Assembly (NCBI GenBank): GCA_016196825.1
Contig: JACPWY010000060.1
Span: 31,486 to 95,485, forward strand
Source: Deltaproteobacteria bacterium
Lineage (GTDB): Bacteria > Bdellovibrionota > FAC87 > UBA2466
Direction: 5' to 3'
DNA: 64,000 nt
Below the pieces are notes generated by a model. That model saw only the letters and a list, made by a program, of their open reading frames with translations. It was not told the origin of the DNA and did not search any database. The position numbers were made by a program, and so were the translations under genes. Shown in pieces: positions 27,106 through 36,050 of the stretch (position 1 is its first letter; each line of letters begins with the position of its first letter).

Positions 27106-27186
27106 ACGTCGAGTGCATCAAGAAATTTCCTTTCCAAAAATTTCGCCCGCTCTTACACTGCACTTGCTGTTTTGGGGAGGGGATCG

Positions 27187-28464
27187 ATGGTGTTCTTACT
27201 TTGGTTAGCTTGGGCAAGCAGTGCGTGGTCCAACCCCTGGCAGGACTTCGAATCCAATATATCAGTTGCCTTGGATGCCACTGTGAGCCCAACGCTCATA
27301 AGTGACGCAGACAATGAGCCGGAATACCGTGACGAGATCGCCCAGCAGATCAATTTTCTCATCGGAAGCCTCAACTCCCTCGGCGCAGTGGCCGATCTTG
27401 GCCACGCGCTGGTGACAATCGACAGAGTTGAACGGGTGGGAGGCCGATATAGACTATCCTACACGGCCAAGGTCCTCATCGCTTGGCCTCGGTCGCGGCC
27501 GATTCCGCACACCATCGGAGTGCTCATGCCGGAGGGCGGCGATGAGACGGCACTCGTAAGCTTTTTCAAAAAGTTCTCGCCGAATTGCTCACACGACGCG
27601 AAGGACCCGGCCCTGGATCGTTACAGCTTCTATTACTATTTCCGCCCCAATAAGGCCACCTGTCCGCTGCTCCAGGAAACGACCACTCCGGCCATCCAAC
27701 CCACTCTGTCAGCCAAAATTTCATTGAAAAACACAACCAACAAGTCCCCCCAGTACAAAAAGGTGTGGGAGGACAACGAGCTGCGCGGCACGCTCGTTTT
27801 CGCAACGAACGAGCCAGGCAGCTTGTCGCCTGGCGACGCCGGAATCCAGGCCTTCAATCAGATGTTTGGATACCTCATCCAGACCTGGGGACTGCCGTCT
27901 TCCAGTTCCGTCCCGCTCACACAGTATCCGGCCCCCCATTATGACAGCGTGGAGCTCACCTTCCGCAACGGCCCTCGGTCGGCCAATATTGCTCTTCTTC
28001 TCATCGACAAGAAAGGCTTACAACACCCAACCGAGAAGTTTAGGCAGCGCTACCACGAGCGGTCCGAGCGCTCCGACTATATTTCTTACAGTGGGCACTC
28101 CGACTACGGCGAGAATATCCGTGCGCTCGCCAAGATGGGTCGTTTCAAGAAGGGGCAGTACCAGCTCTTTTTTATCAACGGCTGCGACACGTTCGCATAC
28201 GTCGATGACCAGCTCCGCGCAGCCCATTTGGCGATCAACCCGGGTGCCGCGCCCTATGAGTTCTTCAATATCATCACCAACGCGATGCCGGCCTCCTTCT
28301 CCGCGCTGGCCCGCGACAACATGGTGGTCCTTGACGCCCTAGTCAGGGCCAACCAGACCTATCGCCAGATCCTTGCTGGACTTGATCCAGCGCAGGCGGC
28401 CAATGTGATGGGCGAAGAGGACAACCCCGATTGGTACAAGAAGCAGCTGAGAAGTCATCCCTGA
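27187..28464 (+). CDS. Exported protein with a caspase-like His/Cys pair
   Basis: 425 residues from ATG 27187, preceded by GGGGAGGGG. The frame continues upstream into the P450 remnant, which is not part of this gene. Signal peptide VFLLWLAWASSAWS. The mature N-terminal half is strand-rich (NISVALDATVSPTLISD, GGRYRLSYTAKVLIAWP). The C-terminal third holds RSDYISYSGHSDYGENIRALAKMG and YQLFFINGCDTFAYVDDQL: a hydrophobic strand ending in GHS and another ending in NGCDT. That spacing fits the catalytic His and Cys of clan CD cysteine peptidases (caspase, gingipain). A peptidase in the periplasm or outside the cell is inferred. Similar proteins are remembered from myxobacteria without known function. 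Confidence 0.6.
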   Translation: MVFLLWLAWASSAWSNPWQDFESNISVALDATVSPTLISDADNEPEYRDEIAQQINFLIGSLNSLGAVADLGHALVTIDRVERVGGRYRLSYTAKVLIAWPRSRPIPHTIGVLMPEGGDETALVSFFKKFSPNCSHDAKDPALDRYSFYYYFRPNKATCPLLQETTTPAIQPTLSAKISLKNTTNKSPQYKKVWEDNELRGTLVFATNEPGSLSPGDAGIQAFNQMFGYLIQTWGLPSSSSVPLTQYPAPHYDSVELTFRNGPRSANIALLLIDKKGLQHPTEKFRQRYHERSERSDYISYSGHSDYGENIRALAKMGRFKKGQYQLFFINGCDTFAYVDDQLRAAHLAINPGAAPYEFFNIITNAMPASFSALARDNMVVLDALVRANQTYRQILAGLDPAQAANVMGEEDNPDWYKKQLRSHP

Positions 28465-28526
28465 GCTGCTCTCGCGGTCGCAACAAAAACATCCCCTCAG
28501 AGGAACCGTCGGCGCAAACCAAAAAC

Positions 28527-29228
28527 TCACCTCACCAGATTCCTGACATGGAGATCGATCGCGTGCCACGTCTTCGGATCGATGTGAATCTGATTGTGTG
28601 GCCCACGGTAGCTCATGAGGATGTTTTCGGCCTCAGCTATTTCCGATGAGTGGAGCCAATCTTGGGTCTGATAGATATTCACCCAGACACGTGTCCTCTC
28701 GCGAATCGCCTTATTGTTGAGATCAGTGGGCGCCTCCTCGCAGGCCCCTGAGAACAACCCGCCCGCTCCTTCACAGTTGGGTCCGATCGGGTCAATGCTA
28801 AAGAGCCCTTCGACCTTCCGTTGAAGATTGGCTGCCAGAAACATCGCAAGATAGCCACCATAAGAATGGCCCAACAGGATGACCTGTGTCTGTCGTGATT
28901 TCGCCAGATCATCTATTCGCTTCACCAACCCATGGCCGTCTTCCACAAAGACCGTCCGCGGATCCTCAGAATCAATCCCCACCATGTCGGCATCCGGAGG
29001 GAGCCCTTCGTTAAAGCACAAGGTCAGTTGGCGAAACTTTCGATCGGGGAAATCCCTTCGCAGTGCCGACACCCATTCGGTAAAGGGTCGATACAGTTTT
29101 GAGCCGATGGGCGGCAGTTCTCCTAATCCGCAAGAGGTGTGTCCGCCCATGGCCACCATCAAAAGATCGGGCGCAGCCACCGCCGTCATCGAGACCAGAA
29201 AAAACAAACCCACCAGGAGTGATTTCAT
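28527..29228 (-). CDS. Exported alpha/beta hydrolase-like protein
   Basis: 233 residues. Signal peptide KSLLVGLFFLVSMTAVAA, then an alpha/beta-hydrolase pattern: VILLGHSYGGYLAMFLAANL gives the nucleophile elbow G-H-S-Y-G, SIDPIGPNC a likely acid strand, and GPHNQIHIDPKTWHAIDLHV a possible catalytic His. Substrate unknown; lipases, esterases and thioesterases share this elbow. The start at 29228 gives the proper signal peptide, and an in-frame ATG lies ten codons upstream. No ribosome-binding site is obvious. It lies convergent to the caspase-like gene. Confidence 0.75.
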   Translation of the reverse strand: MKSLLVGLFFLVSMTAVAAPDLLMVAMGGHTSCGLGELPPIGSKLYRPFTEWVSALRRDFPDRKFRQLTLCFNEGLPPDADMVGIDSEDPRTVFVEDGHGLVKRIDDLAKSRQTQVILLGHSYGGYLAMFLAANLQRKVEGLFSIDPIGPNCEGAGGLFSGACEEAPTDLNNKAIRERTRVWVNIYQTQDWLHSSEIAEAENILMSYRGPHNQIHIDPKTWHAIDLHVRNLVR

Positions 29229-29475
29229 CCGGGAATTCTGGAAGCGATACCGCACCATGGCAAGCTACGGAGTGTTACTAATGAGGTCATTAGTAAGGAC
29301 TCAACTGCGAGACGTCGCAGCTTTTGCGAACCTCCGCAAGAACTATCCCCATTTTTCTTGTTCGCCGTGCGGGAACAGCCCTCATCGGGCTGGCACGTGC
29401 TTTGCTCTTATCCCTGTCGTCCCACCCAAAGTCGTTTTGAGTCGGGGCATTTCGCTTGCGCTGAAGGAGAACATT

Positions 29476-30357
29476 ATGTCACAGAAAAACCAAAGGCTCG
29501 CTCTACTCGCGACCGCACTCCTGGGTACACTCGCCCAGGCGTTCAACCCCCAGATACAGTCGGATCGCTGTCCGATCACAACCGACAGTATTGGCATCCC
29601 CGAAGTTCCAGGGCGCTTTGGCTGGGCTCGCGTCTGCTTCCCAGATTTCGAGTACTACTACAAAGCGGTCGAGCAGATGTCGGGCAATGGTGGTCGACCC
29701 ATGTACCCGACCTTCGGAAAATTCGACGCCGCCGGCACGCCCACCAATCCCAATGGATACCGCGCCGGTGTTTCAGCCCCCGCTTCGAAGGCGGAGTGTG
29801 GCGCACCCGAGGGCTACACACTCGTGGCCTTCTGCCAGTCCGGTTGTTACACCCCTGATCAGGCCATTCTCTTCTCAGAAGGGTATCGACCGATTGGGGA
29901 GGCGTACCACCAGTTGAATCAGGTGGTGGCCGTGGATACGAGCTCAACTCTCGACAAGCTGAGCTTTCACAACACGCTGCTCGCCGGCTTCACACGCGAC
30001 ATCGCCCCGGCCCAGCAGGAAGTGCTGGTTCTCGGCACCCGGAGCGGCGGCAAACTCACGGTCACCGAGAACCACCCGCTCGTTGTACCGAATGGAATGA
30101 TGCGCGAGGCGTCGGACCTGAAAGTGGGCGACGCACTTGTCCGTCAGGACGGCTCGAGCGATCCGATCGTTTCGATCGAAAAGCGGTCGTACTACGGTCG
30201 TGTCTACAACGTCGACGTGAAGAGCAAGGATCGACTGGAGAACATCGTCGTGGCCGAGGGTTTCCTCACCGGGGCTGTCTCCTATCAGAACGAGATGAAG
30301 ACGCTTCTCAATCGTCGGCTTCTCAGAGACATCATTCCAGCTGAGTTCATTTACTAA
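29476..30357 (+). CDS. Exported Hint-domain (Hedgehog/intein-like) protein
   Basis: 293 residues from ATG 29476 with AAGGAGA upstream. Signal peptide RLALLATALLGTLAQA. Residues about 20-121 form a Cys-containing N-terminal domain with no recognised fold. At residue 122 the Hint domain begins with SGCYTPDQAILFSEG, giving the nucleophilic Cys, and continues with TVTENHPLVV (the T-x-x-H block, about 197), DLKVGDALVRQDGS and VAEGFLTGAVSYQNE. The last element has no terminal Asn, so it is closer to Hedgehog-type Hint, which forms a thioester and transfers the N-terminal part to a nucleophile, than to splicing inteins. Self-cleavage or attachment of the exported N-domain is inferred. It heads the exported-protein operon. 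Confidence 0.75.
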   Translation: MSQKNQRLALLATALLGTLAQAFNPQIQSDRCPITTDSIGIPEVPGRFGWARVCFPDFEYYYKAVEQMSGNGGRPMYPTFGKFDAAGTPTNPNGYRAGVSAPASKAECGAPEGYTLVAFCQSGCYTPDQAILFSEGYRPIGEAYHQLNQVVAVDTSSTLDKLSFHNTLLAGFTRDIAPAQQEVLVLGTRSGGKLTVTENHPLVVPNGMMREASDLKVGDALVRQDGSSDPIVSIEKRSYYGRVYNVDVKSKDRLENIVVAEGFLTGAVSYQNEMKTLLNRRLLRDIIPAEFIY

Positions 30358-30366
30358 ACCAAAACC

Positions 30367-30393
30367 GGAGCGGGGGCCTCAAGGCCCCGCTCC
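30367..30393 (+). terminator. GC-rich hairpin without a U-tract
   Basis: GGAGCGGGGGCC and GGCCCCGCTCC pair over a TCAA loop with one bulged G, ten bases after the Hint-gene stop. No T-run follows, so it is either a weak or Rho-assisted terminator, or an mRNA-stabilising hairpin between the Hint gene and the next operon members. Confidence 0.45.
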
Positions 30394-30413
30394 GTCACCT
30401 TCCGGGAGAAGCC

Positions 30414-32558
30414 ATGAAGCTCACAACACTTTTCATCACTTGCCTCTTCATTCTGTCCTCATGCGAAAAGAACGAGGCACTCCCTGAAGCCGAACTCACA
30501 TTCTCGGGCCCACCCATGGACAACAGCTGTGCCGTGGGCGCGAATAACGATGTCTTTGCCTGTGTCAGAACGGCCTGCACTCAGGTCAAAGGCTCATTCG
30601 ATGAAACAAGCCACGAGTGCACATGCCCCGATCAGAAGACCTTCACCGCCTGGGACGGCGGTCGCTGCGTCAATCATCGATTCAAAGGTCCTCAAGCACT
30701 CGACGGCTACTCCAGTTTTGCAGAGGCCCTCCACTCTGAACCCGCAAGCTTTGAGCGCCGGCTCAGCTCACTCTGGACTCTAGACGAACGGACAAGCATC
30801 ACGCTCACTCCGGGCTCGCTCGCCAAACCCGAATTCAAACGCCGACTCGCAGAGTGGATCGATGGCCACGGCGAAAAGCTGGCCACCGCCGGCTGGGTGT
30901 TCCCAGGTGTTCAACAGATCCAGATCATAGTCGGACCCACCCAACTAGCCCCTCCCGACATCAATCAAATCCTAGCTGAAGCGGATCTCGGCGTCAGCCT
31001 CAACGGAAGGCAATTCCTCCCTCGAAAGACCATCTACTACGAACCGGATCTCACGCTAGCCAATTTCCCGCTCTCGCCCACCAAGGCCGCAGTTCCCATG
31101 CTGCCGCCCCCCCCTCATTGGCTCTCCACCCAATTCCCAGTCGCCAACGAGCTTCACGCCACCCTTTGGAAACAATTTGCAGACACCGAACGCATCGATC
31201 GCACCGAACTCTACACTCGCAGCGGCTGCGCAGGATCCTGTGTCCTGCACCAAAAGATCGAAAGCGGCGCCTTCACCGGCGAACGCGTCCGCGCCCTCTC
31301 TGGTGGGGTCCCCTACATTGATAGCCTGGCTCTGAAAGCAAGCCACAGTCCGTCTGGCCTCACCGACGGCCTGATGCTTCTCAATAGAGGGGGCGGAGTA
31401 TCCCTTCTTTTCCTCTTCAAGCATGTCTGGGAAGGATCCCGCATCACGACCGAAGTCTTCACCTTTGATCGCAACTGGCGCTCCGTGGCGCTGCCATACC
31501 AAGTCTCCCTCAGCGAGGCCTATACCGCTAACCTCGAACGAATCAGCCGCATTCGTCAAAATGCTGACCAAAAATCCCCTCGCTCAGTGATCTGCGAAAG
31601 TGCGATCAATCTGGAGCAGTTTGAAAGAGCCGGTCTCCACCAACAGCTTCTAGTTGGCCCAAAATCGGACAGTCTTCTCGGCTGGGTCAGCCCCGCCGGC
31701 CCGTCTTGGGTCTCTTTATTTGCCGGCGTCTCGCCGCTCTCTAACCACGGACTCTCCCCCGAATCGGCTGTTCTCGCCGCCCACACCCTCAATGTGCATC
31801 AGATATTTCATAATGAAGACATCTGGGGCCGATCCCTTCCCATCGACGCAATGAACTGTCTCTACAATTTCAACGGATGGAAAGAGGCCGTCGCCGAGTC
31901 GGAAACGAAGGTGATTAATCTCTCCGCCAGTATCGATTACGATCGCAGCTCCTGTGAAGGGTCTCCCATTGGCAAAGCCGTGAGTGACCGCCGCTTTCTT
32001 TGGGTGACCGCCGCCGGCAATTTCTCACAAGACGGCGACGCTGTTCGAGTCAACACCTGCCCTCAGGGTCTCGCGGGCGCTGAAAACCTGCTCGTCGTCG
32101 CCGCGGCCCAGGGTAGCCGAATCGCCCCCACTTCCAACTACGGTGCTCTCTACGCCGATATCGCAGCCGATGGGCGCGCAGATAACGGGAGCCATGCCAC
32201 CAGCTGGGCCACCCCAAGAGTCGCCCGAGCGGCGGCCGACCTCGCATTCGAACATCCCAACTTCACCGCGGCCGACATACGCCGGCTCCTGATCATCAGC
32301 GCCTACACTCCTAATGATGGACAAAGAATCTCCTCACTCCCCGTCCGCTCGGGTGGACTCCTGGATCTCGCGATGGCCCGCAAGATGGCCCGTCGTTTCC
32401 TCACCATTCCCGACACCGAACTGATCCGCAAAAACTTCTGCCGCAACAGTTCGTCCGACAGCCTCTTCCGAATCAGGAACGGAACCTGTCTCTACGCCGA
32501 AAGCCGCATTCAAAGATTACTGAGACCTGAAATCGCCATTCTCATGGAGGCAAAATGA
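30414..32558 (+). CDS. S8 (subtilisin)-like lipoprotein, degenerate
   Basis: 714 residues. Lipobox at LSSC (about residue 17). A short Cys-rich segment at about 40-90 (CVRTACTQVKG, HECTCPDQKTF) resembles an EGF-like module. The C-terminal third resembles a subtilisin core: VINLSASIDYDRSSC, FLWVTAAGNFSQDGD (oxyanion Asn), then GSHATSWATPRVARAAADLA, where the GTSMAAP serine block appears as ATSWATP. Clear DTG and HGT blocks for catalytic Asp and His are not seen, so activity is doubtful. The stop overlaps the next gene by ATGA. Long middle region not recognised. Placed on the cell surface or periplasmic face by its lipid anchor. Confidence 0.65.
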   Translation: MKLTTLFITCLFILSSCEKNEALPEAELTFSGPPMDNSCAVGANNDVFACVRTACTQVKGSFDETSHECTCPDQKTFTAWDGGRCVNHRFKGPQALDGYSSFAEALHSEPASFERRLSSLWTLDERTSITLTPGSLAKPEFKRRLAEWIDGHGEKLATAGWVFPGVQQIQIIVGPTQLAPPDINQILAEADLGVSLNGRQFLPRKTIYYEPDLTLANFPLSPTKAAVPMLPPPPHWLSTQFPVANELHATLWKQFADTERIDRTELYTRSGCAGSCVLHQKIESGAFTGERVRALSGGVPYIDSLALKASHSPSGLTDGLMLLNRGGGVSLLFLFKHVWEGSRITTEVFTFDRNWRSVALPYQVSLSEAYTANLERISRIRQNADQKSPRSVICESAINLEQFERAGLHQQLLVGPKSDSLLGWVSPAGPSWVSLFAGVSPLSNHGLSPESAVLAAHTLNVHQIFHNEDIWGRSLPIDAMNCLYNFNGWKEAVAESETKVINLSASIDYDRSSCEGSPIGKAVSDRRFLWVTAAGNFSQDGDAVRVNTCPQGLAGAENLLVVAAAQGSRIAPTSNYGALYADIAADGRADNGSHATSWATPRVARAAADLAFEHPNFTAADIRRLLIISAYTPNDGQRISSLPVRSGGLLDLAMARKMARRFLTIPDTELIRKNFCRNSSSDSLFRIRNGTCLYAESRIQRLLRPEIAILMEAK

Positions 32559-33187
32559 AAACTCTCGCTGCACTTCTCGCGGTCGTCACTCTAGCCGCCC
32601 TAGTCTGGATGAGCCAACCGAAGGGGACGGATCTGACCATACCCTCGGAACCGTCGCTCACCCCAGTCCAACCTCCCTCGAAAAGAACGGTCGCGCCACC
32701 CACCGTGACCCCAGAACAACGACCGGCTCGTCCCGTGGCTGACCGACTCAATGAGTTTCTCACGATTCAGAGGAAGGCGCTCACCACCCAAGAAGAACGA
32801 GTGACGTATGAAACACTCCTCACCGATCCCGAGCTCATCGAAAATGCCGCACACACGCTTGGACAAGCTCCAACGATGACAACCGACGTCCGGACCAATC
32901 GCATGTCCGCGGTCGAATACCTGGCCACGAGCCTGATGTTCGAGACTAACCCGGAGCGCCCTCGCATCCTTCGCTCCATTAAGACCTTTCTTCTCTCCGC
33001 ACAATCACCGGATGCCAGGGTGGCTCGCACCACCGCGGCAGACAAAGCTGAGCTCTTCTCGGCGCTGACCTCATCGGCGCCGGAGGAGGCCAAACTTCTC
33101 GAAGAGCGAGCCCGTGGAACCACCAACGCCAAAGTATTTCAATTCAGCCGCAGTTTCTTTCATCTTAAATCTCAGGGGGACCTATGA
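32555..33187 (+). CDS. Exported or membrane-anchored protein of unknown function
   Basis: 210 residues. An N-terminal hydrophobic segment (LAALLAVVTLAALVWM) acts as signal or anchor, followed by a Pro/Thr-rich linker (about residues 22-60) and a helical domain (RLNEFLTIQRKALTTQEERV, ENPERPRILRSIKTFLLSA-like). It is coupled on both sides: ATGA overlap with the S8-like lipoprotein upstream and with the LRR-Kelch protein downstream. A role as partner or chaperone of these two is inferred from the coupling alone. Confidence 0.65.
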   Translation: MKTLAALLAVVTLAALVWMSQPKGTDLTIPSEPSLTPVQPPSKRTVAPPTVTPEQRPARPVADRLNEFLTIQRKALTTQEERVTYETLLTDPELIENAAHTLGQAPTMTTDVRTNRMSAVEYLATSLMFETNPERPRILRSIKTFLLSAQSPDARVARTTAADKAELFSALTSSAPEEAKLLEERARGTTNAKVFQFSRSFFHLKSQGDL

Positions 33188-35994
33188 AACCTTTACTGAC
33201 TCTCATCATGATCACAGCCGCCGTCGTCGTCACAGCCGACAACACAATTACGACCCTATCCACAAAGACTCAGGCGGTCCTCGGCACCGGTTACGCCACC
33301 GATCGCCAGAGCTTCGGCGCGGTCGCCTGCGTGACCGGAACGCCGGTCTTTGCGGGTGCCTCCGAAGCCTCGCTCAACTTCGATCAAAGTATGTCCGAGA
33401 CCCAACTCGCCGACTCGCTGGGCGTGTCGGCGGGCGGAAAATTCCGCTATGGAGTCGCCGAGGTTTCGGCGAGCGCTAAATTCTTCAATGAATCGCAGAG
33501 CACGGCCTACTCTACGTCCGCCATCTATAACGCCACTTACAAATTCAAGAGCGAGATTCTCAGCGAACCCAAATTGTCCACGAGGGGTCTCGAACTCGAC
33601 ACAAACTACGAGCGATGGGCCCAGACTTGCGGCAATGAATACATCTACCAACGGGATCTCGGCGCCAAGATCTTCTTCTCCATCCGTGTCGACTTCGCCA
33701 GCCAATACGATAAGAGCCTCTTTGAGACCCATTTCAGTCTCACGGCCCCGATGGTCTCCGTGGGCGCCGACTTCCAAAAGATCTCGAGTCGCCTGAGTAA
33801 AAGGACCAGCGTCACCGTGCGCGCCCTCCAGATCGGCGGAAAGGTTGAAAAGCTCTCAACCATATTCCCCAGCACCGAAGCCGCGGACAAAAACGCACGA
33901 TTGCTTTTTGTCCAATGCGCATCCGGCGAATATAAGAACTGCTTCTCTGTGCTCGAATCGGCGTTGGCCTATGCCACAGACACCAAAGAGGGTTTCCCCT
34001 CCCAGATCTCTCCCGAACTCGGGACCAGCGAAGTGGGCGGCCCGGCCATTTTGAGCTACCAAACCGTTCCCTACACAGCCGCCGGCATCTACCCCAAAAA
34101 CTACCCGCATCTCAAGGAAGCGGTCGAAATCGATCGCGCCTACATTGCCGATCGTTTCGAGGAGAACTTCAAACGAAGGGTCCAACTCAACTACCTCCTG
34201 AGAGGTAAGGCGATGCGTGTCAGTCACCACCAGCGCTCCGCCCTGCGCGAGACAGAAGTCCTCGTCGATAACAACATTCGCAAGATCCTCGAGGCCTCCA
34301 AAGCCTGCTACGAGACACCCGAGGACTGTCCCCCGGCCAAGCGCAGACTCGTCACGGAAGGCACCGCTTTGCGCACCGTGGACGACAAGGTCTTCATCAT
34401 CAAACCCGAGAGCTTCTCGCAATACTGCGACCTAGCCCAGGGCGCGGTCCCCAAACCCTCCCTCAAATTCATCGTGGGTAAGGTGATCGAAGAGGCCCGC
34501 AAGGCAGACATCGAGGCCTTCACAGTTGGCGGCCACACCACCGACGCCTGCCTCGTCGCCGAAGACGTCGTCTCTCGCATGGATCGATTGGATCTCTCAA
34601 ACGCAACTCTGACGGAGCTAGATGCCATCGCAGCGTTCACACACCTGCGCTATCTCAATCTTTCTCAGAACAGAATTCAGGCCTCTCACCTGGCTGCGCT
34701 CAAGGGATTCTACCAGCTGGTCGAGCTCGGTCTCTCTTGCAACGCCATCGCCACTGTCGCTCCGCTCAGCGAGCTCGCCGCCCTCACGCATCTCGATCTC
34801 AGCGACAATGACATCCAGGACACCGATCCGCTTTCAAAGTTAGTTGCCATCGAAAGATTGGACCTTCGAAATAATGAGGCCACGATCAAGTGCCCATTTC
34901 CCGAAGAGCGACGGTGCCTGATCGGGAACTACAAAACGAGTAACGCCTTCATCCCCCTTCGTTACTCGGCCCTCGACCGCATCCAGCACCAGGCAACACT
35001 TCTCCCCTCCGGCGAGATCCTCCTCTCCGGCGGAGATTTCACCAACCCCATGGTGGAGGTCTACCATCCGAAATACGGATTCAACTCGATCTCACTTCGC
35101 ATGAACGAGCCACGCGTGGGCCACAGAGCCACGCTCCTTTCCGATGGACGGGTGCTTCTCACCGGTGGGTGGGGATCCGACACAGCGGAGGTATTCGATC
35201 CCAAAACCCGGGCCTTCAGGCCTACGAATGGACACCTCGGCTCCAAGCGAGCGTTCCACACCTCAACGCTTCTCAAGGACGGTCGCGTTCTCATCACAGG
35301 TGGCTGGACATCAAGGCACCAATTCTTCACTGGCGTCGATCCCTCCGGCAGCGGCGAGATCTACGATCCCAAAACCGACCGATTCGCCTTCGCAGCAAGC
35401 GCGCTTTCTTCACCCAGAGCCGAGCACACCGCCACACTCCTAGCAAACGGCTCAGTTCTTCTCGCTGGCGGCCTCACCACAGCCGGTGGGCTGTTCACAG
35501 CCGAGATCTATATCCCCGAAAGCAATCAGTTCATTGAAACCGGCCGCATGGAGGCTGGGCGTGGTGCCCACACGGCGACACTCGTCAATAGTGGGGACGT
35601 ACTCATCGTTGGCGGGTGGAACTCAGAAATGAAGGGAATCTCCACAGCAGAGGTCTACTCAACCAAACAACGCACATTCCGCAAAACGGCGGGGTTCCTT
35701 GAAACTGGGCGCGCCCACCATGCCGCAGCTCTCCTCGGAAACGGCAAGGTCCTCATCACCGGAGGTTTCACCGAGTTCGTGGTGCCCAATGCCAGCGGAG
35801 CCTGCAAGAGCTGCCTCCGCACTGCAGAGATCTTCGATCCTATCGCTGGGATCTTCACACGCATCAGCCAACACATGAGCTGGACGCGCGGCTACCACAC
35901 CGCCACTATCCTAGAGAACGGCTTCGTCTTTCAATACGGCGGCCTGGGCACGGGAGCGGCCAACTCCGCCGACCTCTTCGAGTTCCAGCCGTAG
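33184..35994 (+). CDS. Exported MACPF-like, LRR and Kelch-repeat protein
   Basis: 936 residues with three parts. After a signal peptide (LLTLIMITAAVVVTA), residues about 30-270 resemble the MACPF/CDC pore-forming fold: AVLGTGYATDRQSFGAVACV, a KFRYGVAEVSASAKFF strand pair, and CGNEYIYQRDLGAKIFFSIR in place of the usual YGTHY...GG block. Residues 463-573 are leucine-rich repeats (LDLSNATLTELDAI, LRYLNLSQNRI, LTHLDLSDNDIQD). Residues 597-936 are Kelch repeats (HQATLLPSGEILLSGG, HRATLLSDGRVLLTGG, HTATLLANGSVLLAGG and more), a probable beta-propeller. LRR and Kelch parts would bind a target. The MACPF assignment is by eye and less certain. The start overlaps the upstream stop by 4 nt. Confidence 0.7.
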   Translation: MKPLLTLIMITAAVVVTADNTITTLSTKTQAVLGTGYATDRQSFGAVACVTGTPVFAGASEASLNFDQSMSETQLADSLGVSAGGKFRYGVAEVSASAKFFNESQSTAYSTSAIYNATYKFKSEILSEPKLSTRGLELDTNYERWAQTCGNEYIYQRDLGAKIFFSIRVDFASQYDKSLFETHFSLTAPMVSVGADFQKISSRLSKRTSVTVRALQIGGKVEKLSTIFPSTEAADKNARLLFVQCASGEYKNCFSVLESALAYATDTKEGFPSQISPELGTSEVGGPAILSYQTVPYTAAGIYPKNYPHLKEAVEIDRAYIADRFEENFKRRVQLNYLLRGKAMRVSHHQRSALRETEVLVDNNIRKILEASKACYETPEDCPPAKRRLVTEGTALRTVDDKVFIIKPESFSQYCDLAQGAVPKPSLKFIVGKVIEEARKADIEAFTVGGHTTDACLVAEDVVSRMDRLDLSNATLTELDAIAAFTHLRYLNLSQNRIQASHLAALKGFYQLVELGLSCNAIATVAPLSELAALTHLDLSDNDIQDTDPLSKLVAIERLDLRNNEATIKCPFPEERRCLIGNYKTSNAFIPLRYSALDRIQHQATLLPSGEILLSGGDFTNPMVEVYHPKYGFNSISLRMNEPRVGHRATLLSDGRVLLTGGWGSDTAEVFDPKTRAFRPTNGHLGSKRAFHTSTLLKDGRVLITGGWTSRHQFFTGVDPSGSGEIYDPKTDRFAFAASALSSPRAEHTATLLANGSVLLAGGLTTAGGLFTAEIYIPESNQFIETGRMEAGRGAHTATLVNSGDVLIVGGWNSEMKGISTAEVYSTKQRTFRKTAGFLETGRAHHAAALLGNGKVLITGGFTEFVVPNASGACKSCLRTAEIFDPIAGIFTRISQHMSWTRGYHTATILENGFVFQYGGLGTGAANSADLFEFQP

Positions 35995-36050
35995 CAAGAT
36001 CACAAGACTCGTGATACATCGCAACATAAGAGACTGAAAAAGGGGGCTTT

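Noticed and set aside
26962..27186. N-terminal extension of the caspase-like exported protein
   Set aside because: This text is the displaced end of the P450; the exported protein has its own ribosome-binding site and signal peptide at 27187.
28879..29475. Upstream part of the open frame of the Hint protein
   Set aside because: It is antisense to the alpha/beta hydrolase, and the signal peptide and ribosome-binding site mark the start at 29476.
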